64,000 nt of DNA. It comes from Tuctoria greenei (taxonomy: Eukaryota > Streptophyta > Magnoliopsida > Poales > Poaceae). The notes under the pieces were generated by a model. It did not search any database. It saw only the letters and a list, made by a program, of their open reading frames with translations, and was not told where the DNA came from. Both the position numbers and the translations under genes were made by a program. This document shows positions 24,001-34,450 of the stretch, piece after piece. Position 1 is the first letter of the stretch. Every line of letters begins with the position of its first letter. The stretch spans positions 18,246,100 to 18,310,099 of the forward strand of contig JAYESD010000008.1 in NCBI GenBank assembly GCA_036927565.1, given 5' to 3'.

Positions 24001-25485
24001 GGACTACTGATTGCAAAAAGTAGAATATACTGTGCTTAATTAGCATGCATGCTTAAATTTCTCAAAATAGAAGTCGATATTTGAGGCAGGCACATACTTA
24101 GCCAGCTTTTTAGTCCTCTGCGCATATATATGTTTCAAGCCGGACTCATCGTATGGGATGTCCAGACCAAGGTCCTTGGCCATGTCTAGGAGTGAGGGGA
24201 AGGCAATTTCAAATCCAACAAGCAACCAATCCTCTTCCTCGTCCACCAGCCTCCACATATTGTCTCTAATGAACAACAAACCTGCAACAACAACGACAAC
24301 ACCAACCATATATATCATTGCTTTATAGGTAGCGTAGTAAATCCTTACTAAATAAGAATGTTTATAGCAGCATTATATTGTGTTCCAAAGAAATAACAAT
24401 CATGTTGTACCTCTCTCGCATTTGTCGCTATGGATGTTCCACGTCGTCAATGCCACAACGCACGCTAAGGTGCTGAGAATCCGGTCTCTGAACATGAGGA
24501 AAGACTCATCACCCCATGAGCCGTCTGGTAGCTGGTTCTGGATGATCCAGTCGATGCATGACGGGAATAGAGGGCCCTCACCCCCATCGCGCTTCTTGAG
24601 AAGAGCGACCAACGCTGTGTCGTAGGCTGAGACACTAACCTCACCCTCTCCGATTGACCTCAGTTTTGCTCTGATGGCATCGATCATGCTTATTGCCTCT
24701 TCTGGCTCGTCCTTTTGACATATAGATTAATTATTGTAGGCATTATTGTAAGTGTCAAGCGTGTACTTTGTGTGATCAATGGTAAATTATATTGCTAGAT
24801 GTGAGTTATATGTATACAAACCGTGGATCCATGACGTCCATCAACTGCTGCTTGTTCCAATGGTTTTCCTGACTCCGAGTATGGAGATTTGCTTATTAGC
24901 ACAGGCCCTGAGAATCGGTCATCCATGGGATGCGGAAACCATGAGTACATGAAAATCAAAAGCGAAGAGCCGAAGAGACCACATGCAAACCAGAATAATA
25001 CTTAGTTACAACTTTTACTTCCTCCGTTTCTATTATAAAAACTATTTGGCATTTGTTTTGCTAATTCGCCAAGTATAATGATTACATCAACAACTTTAAT
25101 GCTTTTTCCACAATTTTTTGTGCCTATCAATACTTAATGACATCTTATAGAATAGTGTAACATTGTAATGTACCTTACTATAATAACACAGACAAAACTC
25201 GATGAGCTATTTGTCATATTAATTATTATGCAAGATATAAGAAACCAGATAAGAGAAAATAGGTTTGCACTCATGTAACGAACATCCGACCTAGGACATT
25301 ATTGTACGCCGTGCTCTTGATTGCTATATGGATTTACATTACAAGATTGATTGTTCGTGGTTACCGCATGGTCGACGACGGAGAGTGTATTGGCGTAGGG
25401 AAGGTCGTCGCCATGGCTGAACGTTATTGGCTGTTGGCCGGCCAACCAAGGGAACGTGCTGAAGCGTTGCAGTAAATGCCGGCAT
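21062..25485 (-). CDS. CPS4: Class II diterpene cyclase, CPS4-like (predicted syn-copalyl diphosphate synthase)
   Basis: Cyclises geranylgeranyl diphosphate to copalyl diphosphate in plastids. Exons (minus): 25365-25485, 24822-24907, 24411-24711, 24098-24281, 23646-23860, 23269-23389, 23025-23137, 22686-22918, 22466-22581, 22156-22254, 21894-22067, 21713-21797, 21389-21595, 21062-21280. All 13 introns are GT-AG and phases agree, giving 757 residues. The N-terminus (MPAFTATLQHVPL, Arg-rich, no acidic residue before Glu52) looks like a transit peptide. Motifs: SAYDT (97-101), QLPDGSWGD (129-137), LHS (245-247), and the class II acid DIDD (360-363). There is no DDxxD, as expected for a class II-only enzyme. 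The Asn of the usual PNV is Cys305 (VPCIYP), and His496 lies in GKVLHRM; both match rice CPS4 rather than ent-CPS. Closest family member by recognition is rice CPS4 (momilactone, oryzalexin S). No sign of decay. Confidence 0.93.
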
Positions 25486-25583
25486 CTCTTCCCGCTCTGT
25501 GTGTGTGTGTCTATCCTCTCTCGATGTGTGCGTGTGTGTTACTGATCTGCCTGATGATGAGTTCTACTATCGCCATTGTTCTG

Positions 25584-25596
25584 CATTTATATAGAG
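25584..25596 (-). promoter_or_regulatory. TATA box of the CPS4-like gene
   Basis: CTCTATATAAATG on the minus strand, about 100 bp upstream of the chosen ATG (25485). The start codon was chosen because it opens the frame that splices correctly and because MPAFTA resembles rice CPS4. An upstream ATG (25574-25576) opens a 21-codon ORF ending before the start; it may lie at or just upstream of the transcription start. Confidence 0.65.
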
Positions 25597-25599
25597 GAA

Positions 25600-26636
25600 G
25601 GTCATGGTACCGAGCCGTGAACAAATCGACAAGCTCCCGGCATCTAACCATGAATCTTGAACGAATCGAAACCTATGTCAACAACACATGTCTGGAAATA
25701 AACACGACCAGTCAGAAGCATGTCCAAGACTTGAATAATTAAATGGACTTCTCCACAACTGACAATGACTCGGGCATTATATGACCATTAAACTAAGGTT
25801 GTCTGCTAACAGAACAGAATGATTCGTACGTATACCTAGATTCGTGAACAATAATGCCCCAGCAGGTTTAGACTGCTCCTGGAAAACACACATTTCGATC
25901 GCTACAAGTACATGAGAAAGAACAAAGTCACGAATACTCGGTTACAAGATTTAGCTCTAGCAGAACAAAATACGAAAGAAAAAAAAAAAACAAGACTTCC
26001 AAATCACATAGCCAGAAGAAACCAAATGTCAAATGTATGTGTTGAAGATCTAAGAACTGATTAAAGACTTTTCATGTGGCCGTTTTTGTTTGATGCATGT
26101 GAACAAATTGGACTCAAGCAGCGAATCGCACGTAGACTCTCCGTTGACAAAGGGGCCAGTCACATGCTGTGAACGTCAAAAAAACGTGCCCAGAAATTTT
26201 GAAGTTTCAGCTTGACAGAAACACTGCTCACCGTTCAGTGCACATCCGTCCACTAGACAGTTATATACTCATACACATGGTTTCTTTTAAATTAAGTATA
26301 CACTTGTTTGACAACCAGTAGTGATATGCATGCATGCTGCCTAAACATCATATGGCCATTCAACGATAGGTTCAAAGCACGGGATTATTGTACTGGAACC
26401 TGTATGGTACACCACCACACCTCTATTTTGAAAAGGCAAAACAGAGGAGTCGGCTAACAGAGTACCAAATACGCCAAGGAAGACACAATACGTTCATTTT
26501 CCAACAACAATCGTAGGGACCGCTAATATGTTTCAATAAAAGACATTTCTTGCTAATTTGTAATTTAGTTTTTTAGGTAATAGAATAAAATATCCATGTT
26601 TTTCATCATAATAAGACACCTAACTTTAATTGTTAC
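25600..26636. other. 5' flank of the CPS4-like gene, no gene seen
   Basis: AT-rich, without recognisable coding motifs or clear terminal repeats. It presumably includes the upstream regulatory region; I could not identify individual elements with confidence. Confidence 0.45.
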
Positions 26637-27522
26637 TGTTGAAACGTGTGATCGACACTTCTTCCAATACTACTAAGAAGTAATCCGCGGAGGTTCGTAT
26701 TTAGGCGGAGCGTAAATCAAGACTCAAGAACAGTAGATGTGTTTATGTGGTTCGGGCTGCCTGAGCATAATACTCTATTCCACGAGGTGTCTTGTCTGCT
26801 TGATTGAGTATGTGTATGAGCATCTTGAGATGGATTCAGGTTGCCTGAGTCTACCGTGCAGCGCAACCCTTTTATATGACAAGGACTGGCTATTACAATG
26901 AGCTCTCAGGCCCGACAGGTGGCCCCGGGTTATTAAGCACCCTCTACACGATCTGGGTACTTAACGGTGATTTATTAGTGCGGTAACATACCTTAATGGC
27001 AGCGTTACTAGGCTTGAAGGTCCTCTGGTCGTGCGTCATTTATGTGTAATTAATGACGCGTTAATCAGGTTTTGTAACGGATGATTTATTGCCTCTTGAA
27101 TGTTTGTGACGTTGAAGATCCCAGAGTCTTCTGTTGGAGATGTAGGTCTGAACATGTGACACATGGCAGCGCCGGAGCTTCCTTCAGCAGGGAGACATGT
27201 CTGGCGCCGCGGGACACATAGTAGCACCGGAGCTTCTCTCAGCAGGGAGTCAGGTCCGGTGCCGCGGGACATCGGAGCTTCGCTCAGCAGGAAGGCAGGT
27301 CCAGCGCCGCGGGAGACATGGTAGCGCTGGAGCTCCCTTTAGCAGGGAGACAGGTCCAGTACTGCGGGACACGTGGCAGCGTTGGAGTCACCCTTAGGAG
27401 GAAGGCAGGTCCGGCACTACGGGACACGTGTTGGCCTAAGAAAGTCCACCATCCTGAAAAGTGGGACTTAGCGCATCTTCTTGTAGTACAAAAGGGTATC
27501 TGATTTGCAGGGTACCGGTACA
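26637..27522. repeat. Solo LTR of a Tat-type gypsy family
   Basis: Starts TGTTGAAACG and ends GGGTACCGGTACA. Flanks gttac (26632-26636) and attac (27523-27527) match at 4 of 5 bases, as expected for an aged target duplication. The first half resembles the LTR of the young gypsy element (GTGGTTCGGGC, GCCTGAGC, TAATAC, CTATTCCACG, then CCCGACAGGTGGCCCCGGG), so this is a related family. No internal domain remains. It contains a tandem repeat at 27161-27430. Confidence 0.75.
27161..27430. repeat. Minisatellite inside the solo LTR
   Basis: About five degenerate tandem units of 50-56 bp. Each contains CGGAGCTTC-like sequence, CAGCAGGGAG(A/T)CAGGTC, then GCCGCGGGACAC. Confidence 0.8.
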
Positions 27523-27697
27523 ATTACAAAGCTTAAACATATAGCTGCAAACACCAATAAACTTGGCAACAAAATAAAAGGTAACCACCAAAAAAAGTTG
27601 AGTATTACAAATAGAGCCTCCAGTAATAGGCTTAATGCTGTCTCCAACAACGAGAGGCAAAATTAGTGCCTCGTTTCAACTTTTGACAAGTGATACA
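27523..27697. other. Short spacer between solo LTR and copia element 2
   Basis: No gene; ends with the target duplication ataca at 27693-27697. Confidence 0.6.
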
Positions 27698-28605
27698 TGT
27701 TAGAAAATAGGAGGCAATTTACTAAACAATTCCGGAAAAACACGCGAAACAGCAGCGATCGGCAGACAGACGGGACGAGAAATAACGCGTACCGATTTGA
27801 AGCCGAACAAACCGCTGTAGATCTGACGGCGAACAGCCGCTGCAGATGTTGGTGATGACGTTAGGACGCAGCGCCCGATCTCCTCGGTAGACGACCCGTG
27901 GTGAAGAACGCAAGCAGTCGCGCGAACCGCTTTCTAAAAATCTTATTCGCCCTCTCCCGGTGCAGGATTGCAAGGGCGAGCGGTTTCGGAGACCTGCTCT
28001 CCCGACCGTCGGTGTACACCGGCGCTCGGGATGGAGTAGACTAGAAGGCGGCGCAAAGAACGCGAACGTGGGAAACAATCTGATCATGGGATGACCTGTC
28101 GTACCGCGCACGCCTGTATTTATAGAGTCCCACAGAAGCAGTTTGTATGTGATCCAGAGGATCTAAATCCGAACTGACTTCGCAGTCGTAGACGCGTCCA
28201 TCTTTAATGACTTGGACTCTGTCTCGTAAGCCCCAAAATTCAGAAGCCCAAAAGCTCAAAGCCCAATTTAATTTTTTGCAAAAATATAAAATCTGGGCTC
28301 GGCTTGAGGCTCGAATTCACACGAACACACGCGGGCGTGTGCGGGACGGGGCGAGGCGAGGCGAGGCGAGCAAGCGAGGAGGAGGAGGAGGAGGAGGAGC
28401 GCGCGTGGGCTACCCCTCTCTTCCTCTCTTCTCTCTCACTCAAGGAGTGGAAGAGCAACCTCCCTTATATGTAGGAGTTGCTCCACTTTCACTTCCCATG
28501 TGGAACTAAATATTTAGCACCACCCTCTCTTGCACTAATGGGCCTTTGATATTTATTGGGAATTAATTCTGAATATTAGATGGGCCTAGCCCATTTATTC
28601 CAGCA
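27698..28605 (-). repeat. 3' LTR of copia element 2
   Basis: TGTTAGAAAATAGG to TTATTCCAGCA on the plus strand. On the minus strand a polypurine tract GGTAGGGGAT (28606-28615) directly precedes it. TATA-like CTCTATAAATAC (minus) near 28116. A (GGA)n tract lies at about 28378-28398. Confidence 0.9.
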
Positions 28606-29152
28606 ATCCCCTACCAGATCTCAAAGCCATTAGGAGAGAGGTCATTCTCGTTCTTTGTCTGATATACTAGTGTTTTGGTAGAGACTGTTAAGTTGAACTT
28701 CTGCCTAGATCCTCAAGTTTCATCAGGTCACAACTTGAACAATGGACTACACCTTGAATTGCAAATTTTGTGTGAACTAACTTCACCCAAAGACCATTAC
28801 GAGTACTTGACTACCAGTAGTCTACCCCGCGGGTGGAGCATATACGTCATACTCCATGGTCTCTTCATGAGCTTTCTAGAGATCACCCAAATCTCACAGA
28901 CTACGACGTTAGACAGAGGAAGCTCATATAGGTGTGTTTCCTTCAAGACTGCCCTGTAGGACGGCATCTTTGCTACACATAGCCAACAGAAACACATTAA
29001 GGCAAATCGCTAACCTGCCTTACAGTTTGAGAGTACAAGTGTGCATCTTCACATAGAGAGGGTATAAAGGAAGCACTATCCTCGGTGAACCACTAGCTTG
29101 TTGTCCCATGTCCTAATTCACGGGATCTCCAATCACATAGGTTGGGTTACTA
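28606..29152 (-). other. 3' untranslated internal region of copia element 2
   Basis: Non-coding DNA between the RNase H end and the 3' LTR; no motif beyond the polypurine tract at its left edge. Confidence 0.6.
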
Positions 29153-30629
29153 CTATGGTGTCACACCAATGAGTCTCAAACCCATCTCCCTCGATGCACT
29201 TTCTATCACATTACGTGATAGACCCTTCGTAAAGGGATTTGCTAGGTTTTTATCTATTTGTATGTACGAAACAGTAATAACTTCGGAGTTTCTCATTTTT
29301 CTGACAGATTTTAAACGTCTCTTGACGTGTCTTGATGACTTCACATTATCCTTTGAACTGGTCACTTTGGCAATCACCGTCTGATTGTCACAGTTCATAA
29401 GGATTGCCGGCAATGATTTCTCAACTATAGGCAAATCCATCAAGAGCTCTCGCAGCCATTTTGCCTCTGCAGTTGCTGTCTCTAAAGCAGTGAGTTCTGC
29501 TTCAATGGTTGACCTCGTCAAAATGGTATGTTTGCAAGACCTCTATGATATAGCACCACCCGCTAGAGTGAACACATATCCACTCGTGGCATAGAGTTCA
29601 GCAACATCAGAGATCCAGTTCGAATCACTATAACCCTTAAGCACGGTCGGATGCCCAATATAGTGAATTTCATAACTCATTGTACCTCTCAAGTAGCGCA
29701 TAACCCTTTCAAGTGCATGTCAATGATCTATACCCGGATTTGACATGAATCTGCTCAGTCTGCTCACAGCAAACGAGATATCAAGACGGGTTGCGCTTGC
29801 TAAGTACATGAGTGAACTGATCATCTGAGAATATTTAAGTTGATCTCTCGACTCTTTCTTGTTCTTTCTGAGTATCACGCTGGGACTATAAGGCGTTGGA
29901 GAAATCTTGCTATCCATAAAGCCGAACCCGCTCAAGATTTTCTCAACATAGTGGAATTGGCTTAATGTAATCCCGCTATCATCCTTATTCAACTTAATGT
30001 TCAGAATAGCATTAGCTTCTCCCAGATCTTTCATATCAAAAAACTTTGATAGAAAAGACTTGACCTCAGAAATTATATCAATACTTGTACCAAAAATGAG
30101 TATATCATCCACATACAAGCATAATATAACGCTATCGCCCCCACCATGGCGATAGTACACCGATCAGCCTCATTAATGACAAAGTTCGCAGTCGTCAAAT
30201 TATCGTCGAACTTCTCATGCCATTGCTTAGGTGCTTGTTTCAGGCCATACAAAGATTTCAACAATTGGCACACCTTTTTCTCTTCACCTTTTACTACGAA
30301 CCCATCAGACTGTTCCATATAAATCTCCTCTTCCAACTCTCCATTCAGGAAAGCTGTCTTTACATCCATTTGATGGATGATTAGACCATAAGAGGCACCA
30401 AATAAAGTAGTACACGAATTGTCGTTATTCTGGCGACAGGTGAATAGGTGTCAAAATAGTCTTCACCTTCCTTTTGAGTATAGCCCTTTGCAACTAGCAT
30501 TGCCTTGTACTTTTCAATAGTACCTTCAGACATGAGCTTCTTCTTGAACGCCCACTTGCATCCTACTAGTTTGCACCCGTACGGCCGTTCAGTTAACTCC
30601 CAGGTTCTATTAGAAAGAATTGAGTTCAT
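29153..30629 (-). pseudogene. Copia element 2 RT and RNase H remnants
   Basis: Four minus-strand segments. 30381-30629 has VGCKWAFKKK and LVAKGYTQKEG. 30073-30369 has MDVKTAFLNGELEEEIYME and LYGLKQAPKQWHEKF. 29720-30160 has CLYVDDILIFG and LMYLASATRLDISF. 29153-29521 has the RNase H tail with TRSTIEAELTAL and DNQTVI. The catalytic residues are present, but the segments lie in different frames, so pol is broken at about 30375, 30100 and 29600-29720. Confidence 0.85.
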
Positions 30630-30650
30630 ATCATTATGAACTGCTTCTTT

Positions 30651-31971
30651 TCAGTCATCTGCATCAGGCGATGCATATGCCTCTACTATGGATCTAGGAG
30701 TATCATCCACAAGGTACACAATGAAATCATCACCGAAAGATTTTGCAGTCCATGATCTCTTACTCAACTGAGTTATTTCATTGTGTTCCTCCTCTGGGAC
30801 ACTCTCAAATGGTGTATCAAGAAACTCGCTAGTTGTGGTGGATTCAGGACAAATTTCAGAAGAGATCCTAACAGTGCTATGCATATCTTTCATATGAAAA
30901 ATATTCTCAAAAAATGTTGCATCACGAGATTCTATAACAGTATCAACATGCATATCAGGTACCTCAGATTTAACTACTAAAAATCTATATGTGATGCTCT
31001 GATGAGCATAGCCTAGAAAGACACAATTCATTGTCTTTGGTCCCAGCTTGTGTTTCTTGGTAATTGGAATATTGACATTTGCCAAACATCCCCAAATACC
31101 TAAGTATGAAAGCGATGGCTTTCTCGCACCCCACTCCTCATAAGGAGTTTTCTCTTTATTCTTGTTTGGAACGCGGTTTAGGACATGACATGAAGTCAAT
31201 AGAGCCTCCCTCCACCATGCCTTAGATAAACCGGACGTGTCTAACATGGCATTCACCAAGTCACACAATGTGCGGTTTTTCCTCTCGACTACCCCGTTTG
31301 ATTGGGGTGAATAGGGAGGCGTCCTCTCATGTATAATACCGTGTTCCACACAAAAATCATCAAATATTTTGGGAAAATACTCACCACCACGATCTGACCT
31401 AAGACGTTTGATCTTTTTGTCTAATTGAGTTTTGACTTTAGATTTATAGATTTTAAAGTAGTCTAAAGCTTCATCTTTAGTTTGCAACAAGTAAACATAG
31501 CAGAATCTAGTAGAATCGTCTATAATGTCATAAAATATTTATTTACACCTTTTGTCAACACACCATTCATCTCGCATAAGAATGTATGAGTTCTAATGGT
31601 GCCAAGTTTCTCTCCTCGACTGCCTTATGAGGTTTTCGATGTTGCTTTGACTGCACACAACTATGGCACTTAGAACCTTTGACAATGGTGAATTCCAGAA
31701 TTAATTTGAGACTAGATAGCTGATTTATTAAACCAAAATTAACGTGACATAAGCGAGAATGCCAAACACTTGCATCATCATTAATACCGCCACAAATATG
31801 GTTTACTGACTTATTATTAAACTCTAAAAGAGAAAAGCGGAACTGACCTCCACATTCATAGCCTTTACCAATAAATTGTCCATGCTTGGACACAATTATT
31901 TTATTGGACTCTAAAACTACTTTAAACTCACCTCTACATAGAAGGGTACCGCTAACAAGATTCTTATTCAT
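30651..31971 (-). pseudogene. Copia element 2 integrase remnants
   Basis: 31567-31971 carries the GAG-pre-integrase region (WHSRLCHVN and CHSCVQSKQ zinc-binding residues). 30651-31490 carries the integrase core from the second catalytic Asp (LRSDRGGEYF) to the Glu of NGVVERKNRT, then KTPYEEW and the C-terminal domain with CVFLGYAHQS. The stretch with the first catalytic Asp (about 31490-31570) is out of frame. A stop at 30651 separates integrase from RT. Confidence 0.85.
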
Positions 31972-32099
31972 AGTAGGGACATGCTACATGTTCTTCAGCT
32001 GGACAATTTTTCCCGAAGTGAACTCCAGATCGACCGTGCCAACACCACGAACAGAAGCATGTGACCCATTCCCCATTAGGACGGCGGAATCCCGGACGA

Positions 32100-33053
32100 A
32101 CTGGTAAGAAGTAAACATGAACATGTCAGAACATACATGAACATTAGCACCCATATCAAACCACCAAGATAATGTTTGAGAAACAAAAAGAACAGTAAAA
32201 CAATTACGTACCCATCTGCATTGCTAGATGTCACGATGTTGACATTCTTTTTCCCTCTGCGGTCTGCCCTCTCAGGACAATCCTTGGAAAAATGTCACTG
32301 CTCCCCACAGGTGTAACAGCAGCCATCATTAGCTTTGTTTGACTTCTTCTTCTTCTTGAAAGCAGTAGTTTTGTTTGGCTTGAATTGAGACTTGTTTCCT
32401 TTATTCTTGATATTGGGTTTCTGCAACATATTAGCATTATCGTTAGATTGACCCTCACCTCCTTTCTCAGTAGCGTCCTTAGCCCAAGCCTTCTCCTCAA
32501 TATCAAGAGATGCTATCAGGTTTTCAACTGATATTTCTTGTCTCTTGTGTTTGAGAGTTGTGGCGAAGTTCCTCCATGAAGGAGGTATCTTTGCAATAAT
32601 GCACCCAACCACAAACTTGTCGGGTAAAGGACATTTAAGGAGATTGAGCTCTCTTGTAAGACACTGTATTTCATGAGCTTGTTAAACTACAGGACGATTG
32701 TTAATCATCTTGTAGTCATAAAAATTCTCCATGATATACAGTTCACCGCCTGCATCGGCTGCACCATACTTAGCGTTAAGTGCATCCCAGAACTCCTTCC
32801 CATCTGTGACTGTCAGATAGACATCACAGAGTCTGTTGTCAATAACACTTAAGATACATCCTCTCAGGGCAGAATTGGATTCCTCGAACTTCGTATGTTC
32901 TTCAACAGACAAAGGACATTGAGGCCTGCCCTCGGTTACTAAGAAGATCTTAAGCGATTGGAGCCAGAGTGTGGCCTTAACTTCCCACTTCTTGAAGTGC
33001 ACGCTAGAGAATTTCTCTGGCCTCAGTGCATCGGCTAAAGTCATCATGTTCAA
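32100..33053 (-). pseudogene. Copia element 2 gag remnant
   Basis: Starts MNMMTLADALRPEKFS only about 32 bp inside the 5' LTR. It has the gag core with FKKWEVKATLWLQ and AKYGAADAGGELYIME. An in-frame TAA falls at about 32682, after MINNRPVV; the frame then continues with HEIQCL, CIIAKIPPSWRNF and a Lys-rich segment. The CCHC knuckle CCYTCGEQ-stop-HFSKDC has a TGA inside it near 32296. Protease beyond this is not clearly readable. Two stops and later shifts make it inactive. Confidence 0.8.
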
Positions 33054-33084
33054 CTCAGAGAATTGCCTAATAAGGTTTTTTAAT

Positions 33085-33958
33085 TGTTAGAAAATGGGAG
33101 GCAATTTACTAAATAATTCCAGAAAAACACGCGAAAACAGCAGCGATCAGCAGACAGACGGGATGAGAAATAACGCGTATCGATTTGAAGTCAAACGAAC
33201 CGCTGTAGATCTGACGGCGAACAACCGCTGCAAACGTTGGTGACGACGTTGGGCCGCAGCGCCCGATCTCCTCGGTAGACGACCCGTGGTGAAGAACGCG
33301 AGCAGTCGCGCGGAGCGCTTCTCAAAAACCTTATTCGCCCTCTCCCGGTGCAGAATTGCAAGGGCGAGCGGTTCTGGAGACCTGGTCTCCCAATCGTCGG
33401 TGCACGCCGGCGCTCGGGATGGAGTAGACTAGAAGGCGGCGCAAGGAATGCGAACGTGGGAGACGATCTGATCGTGGGATGACCTGTCGTACCGCGCACG
33501 CCCGTATTTATAGAGTCCCACAAGACGGTTCGTATGCGATCTGGAGGATCCGGATCCGAACTGACTCCGCAGTCGTAGACGCGTCCGTCTCCAACGACTT
33601 GGACTCTGTCTCGAAAGCTCTAAAATTCGGAAGCCTAAAAGATCAAAGCCCAATTTAATTTTCTGTAAAAATATAAAATCTGGGCTCGGCTCGAATTCAC
33701 AGGCACACGCACGGGTGTGTGGGGCGAGGCGAGCGAGGAGGAGGAGGAGGAGCGCGCGTGGGTCACTCCTCTCTTCCTCTCTTCTCTCTCACTCAAGGAG
33801 TGGAAGAGCAACCTCCCTTATATGTATGAGTTGCTTCACTTCTACTTTATATGCGGGACTAAACATTTAACACCACTCTCTCTTACACTAATGGGCCTTT
33901 GAGATTTATTTGGAATTAATTCTGAATATTAGATAGGTCTAGCCCATTTATTCCAACA
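33085..33958 (-). repeat. 5' LTR of copia element 2
   Basis: TGTTAGAAAATGGG to TATTCCAACA on the plus strand, aligned with 27698-28605. TATA-like CTCTATAAATAC (minus) near 33507. No good tRNA primer match is visible just inside it; decay probably removed it. Confidence 0.9.
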
Positions 33959-34199
33959 ATACAGTGATTTTATGGTAGGCAAAACAAACACGCCGCTCTG
34001 GCGCCCACGACTTTCTTGGCCTCACCCGTGCTCGTGCGCCTTTGCAGAGCGCCGCCGCTTGTCGATGACGTGATGGAAGCCTGACCGTGAGTCGGCTGCT
34101 GTCCAGGCCGGCCAAGGGCGCAGGAGCCCGACTGAGCCATGTCGTCAGTACCTTGTTTGGGAGCTGGCGAGCTTAGCACGGCTTCGCGATAGGAGATCT

Positions 34200-34450
34200 T
34201 CGACCTGGCCTTATCAACCTAACTCTGCCTAGTAACCAGGGTAGGGAAGTGGAGGCGGCTTGAAATGTCTGGCTTTTCGTTTAGTAGGTGCATGTGGATG
34301 TACCTCACGGCAGCTCTCATACTTCGGGCATCGTCGACGGGCGAAATGGCCACTGTGAAGGCAAGTGACACAGCTTGGGGGCTCTCGGCACTAAGCTACA
34401 GTGTGGGTTCTACCAAGACAGCGATAGCATCTTTCCTTTAGTACCTTTAG
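34200..34450 (-). pseudogene. Zinc-knuckle protein fragment
   Basis: Minus-strand translation gives CYRCLGRTHTVA, a stop, then in a shifted frame CVTCLHSGHFARRRC, followed by a basic region. This looks like paired CCHC/CCHH knuckles of the kind found in LINE or unclassified retroelement ORFs of grasses. It is short and disrupted and lies directly next to the old LTR at 34562. Confidence 0.4.

Larger units (their letters stand above)
27698..33958 (-). mobile_element. Full-length Ty1/copia retrotransposon (element 2), decayed
   Basis: LTRs of 908 and 874 bp flank gag and pol remnants in copia order on the minus strand. The 5-bp target duplication ataca is exact on both sides (27693-27697 and 33959-33963). 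LTRs differ at roughly 8-9% of positions over the ~340 bp I compared, so it is older than the Sirevirus and gypsy elements here. It lacks the extra 3' ORF and palindromic repeats of the Sireviruses. Lineage not assigned. Confidence 0.9.

Noticed and set aside
25012..25060. Stowaway-like end (TTCCTCCGTTTCTATTATAA) in intron 1 of the CPS4-like gene
   Set aside because: No matching inverted end could be found nearby, so a MITE was not called.
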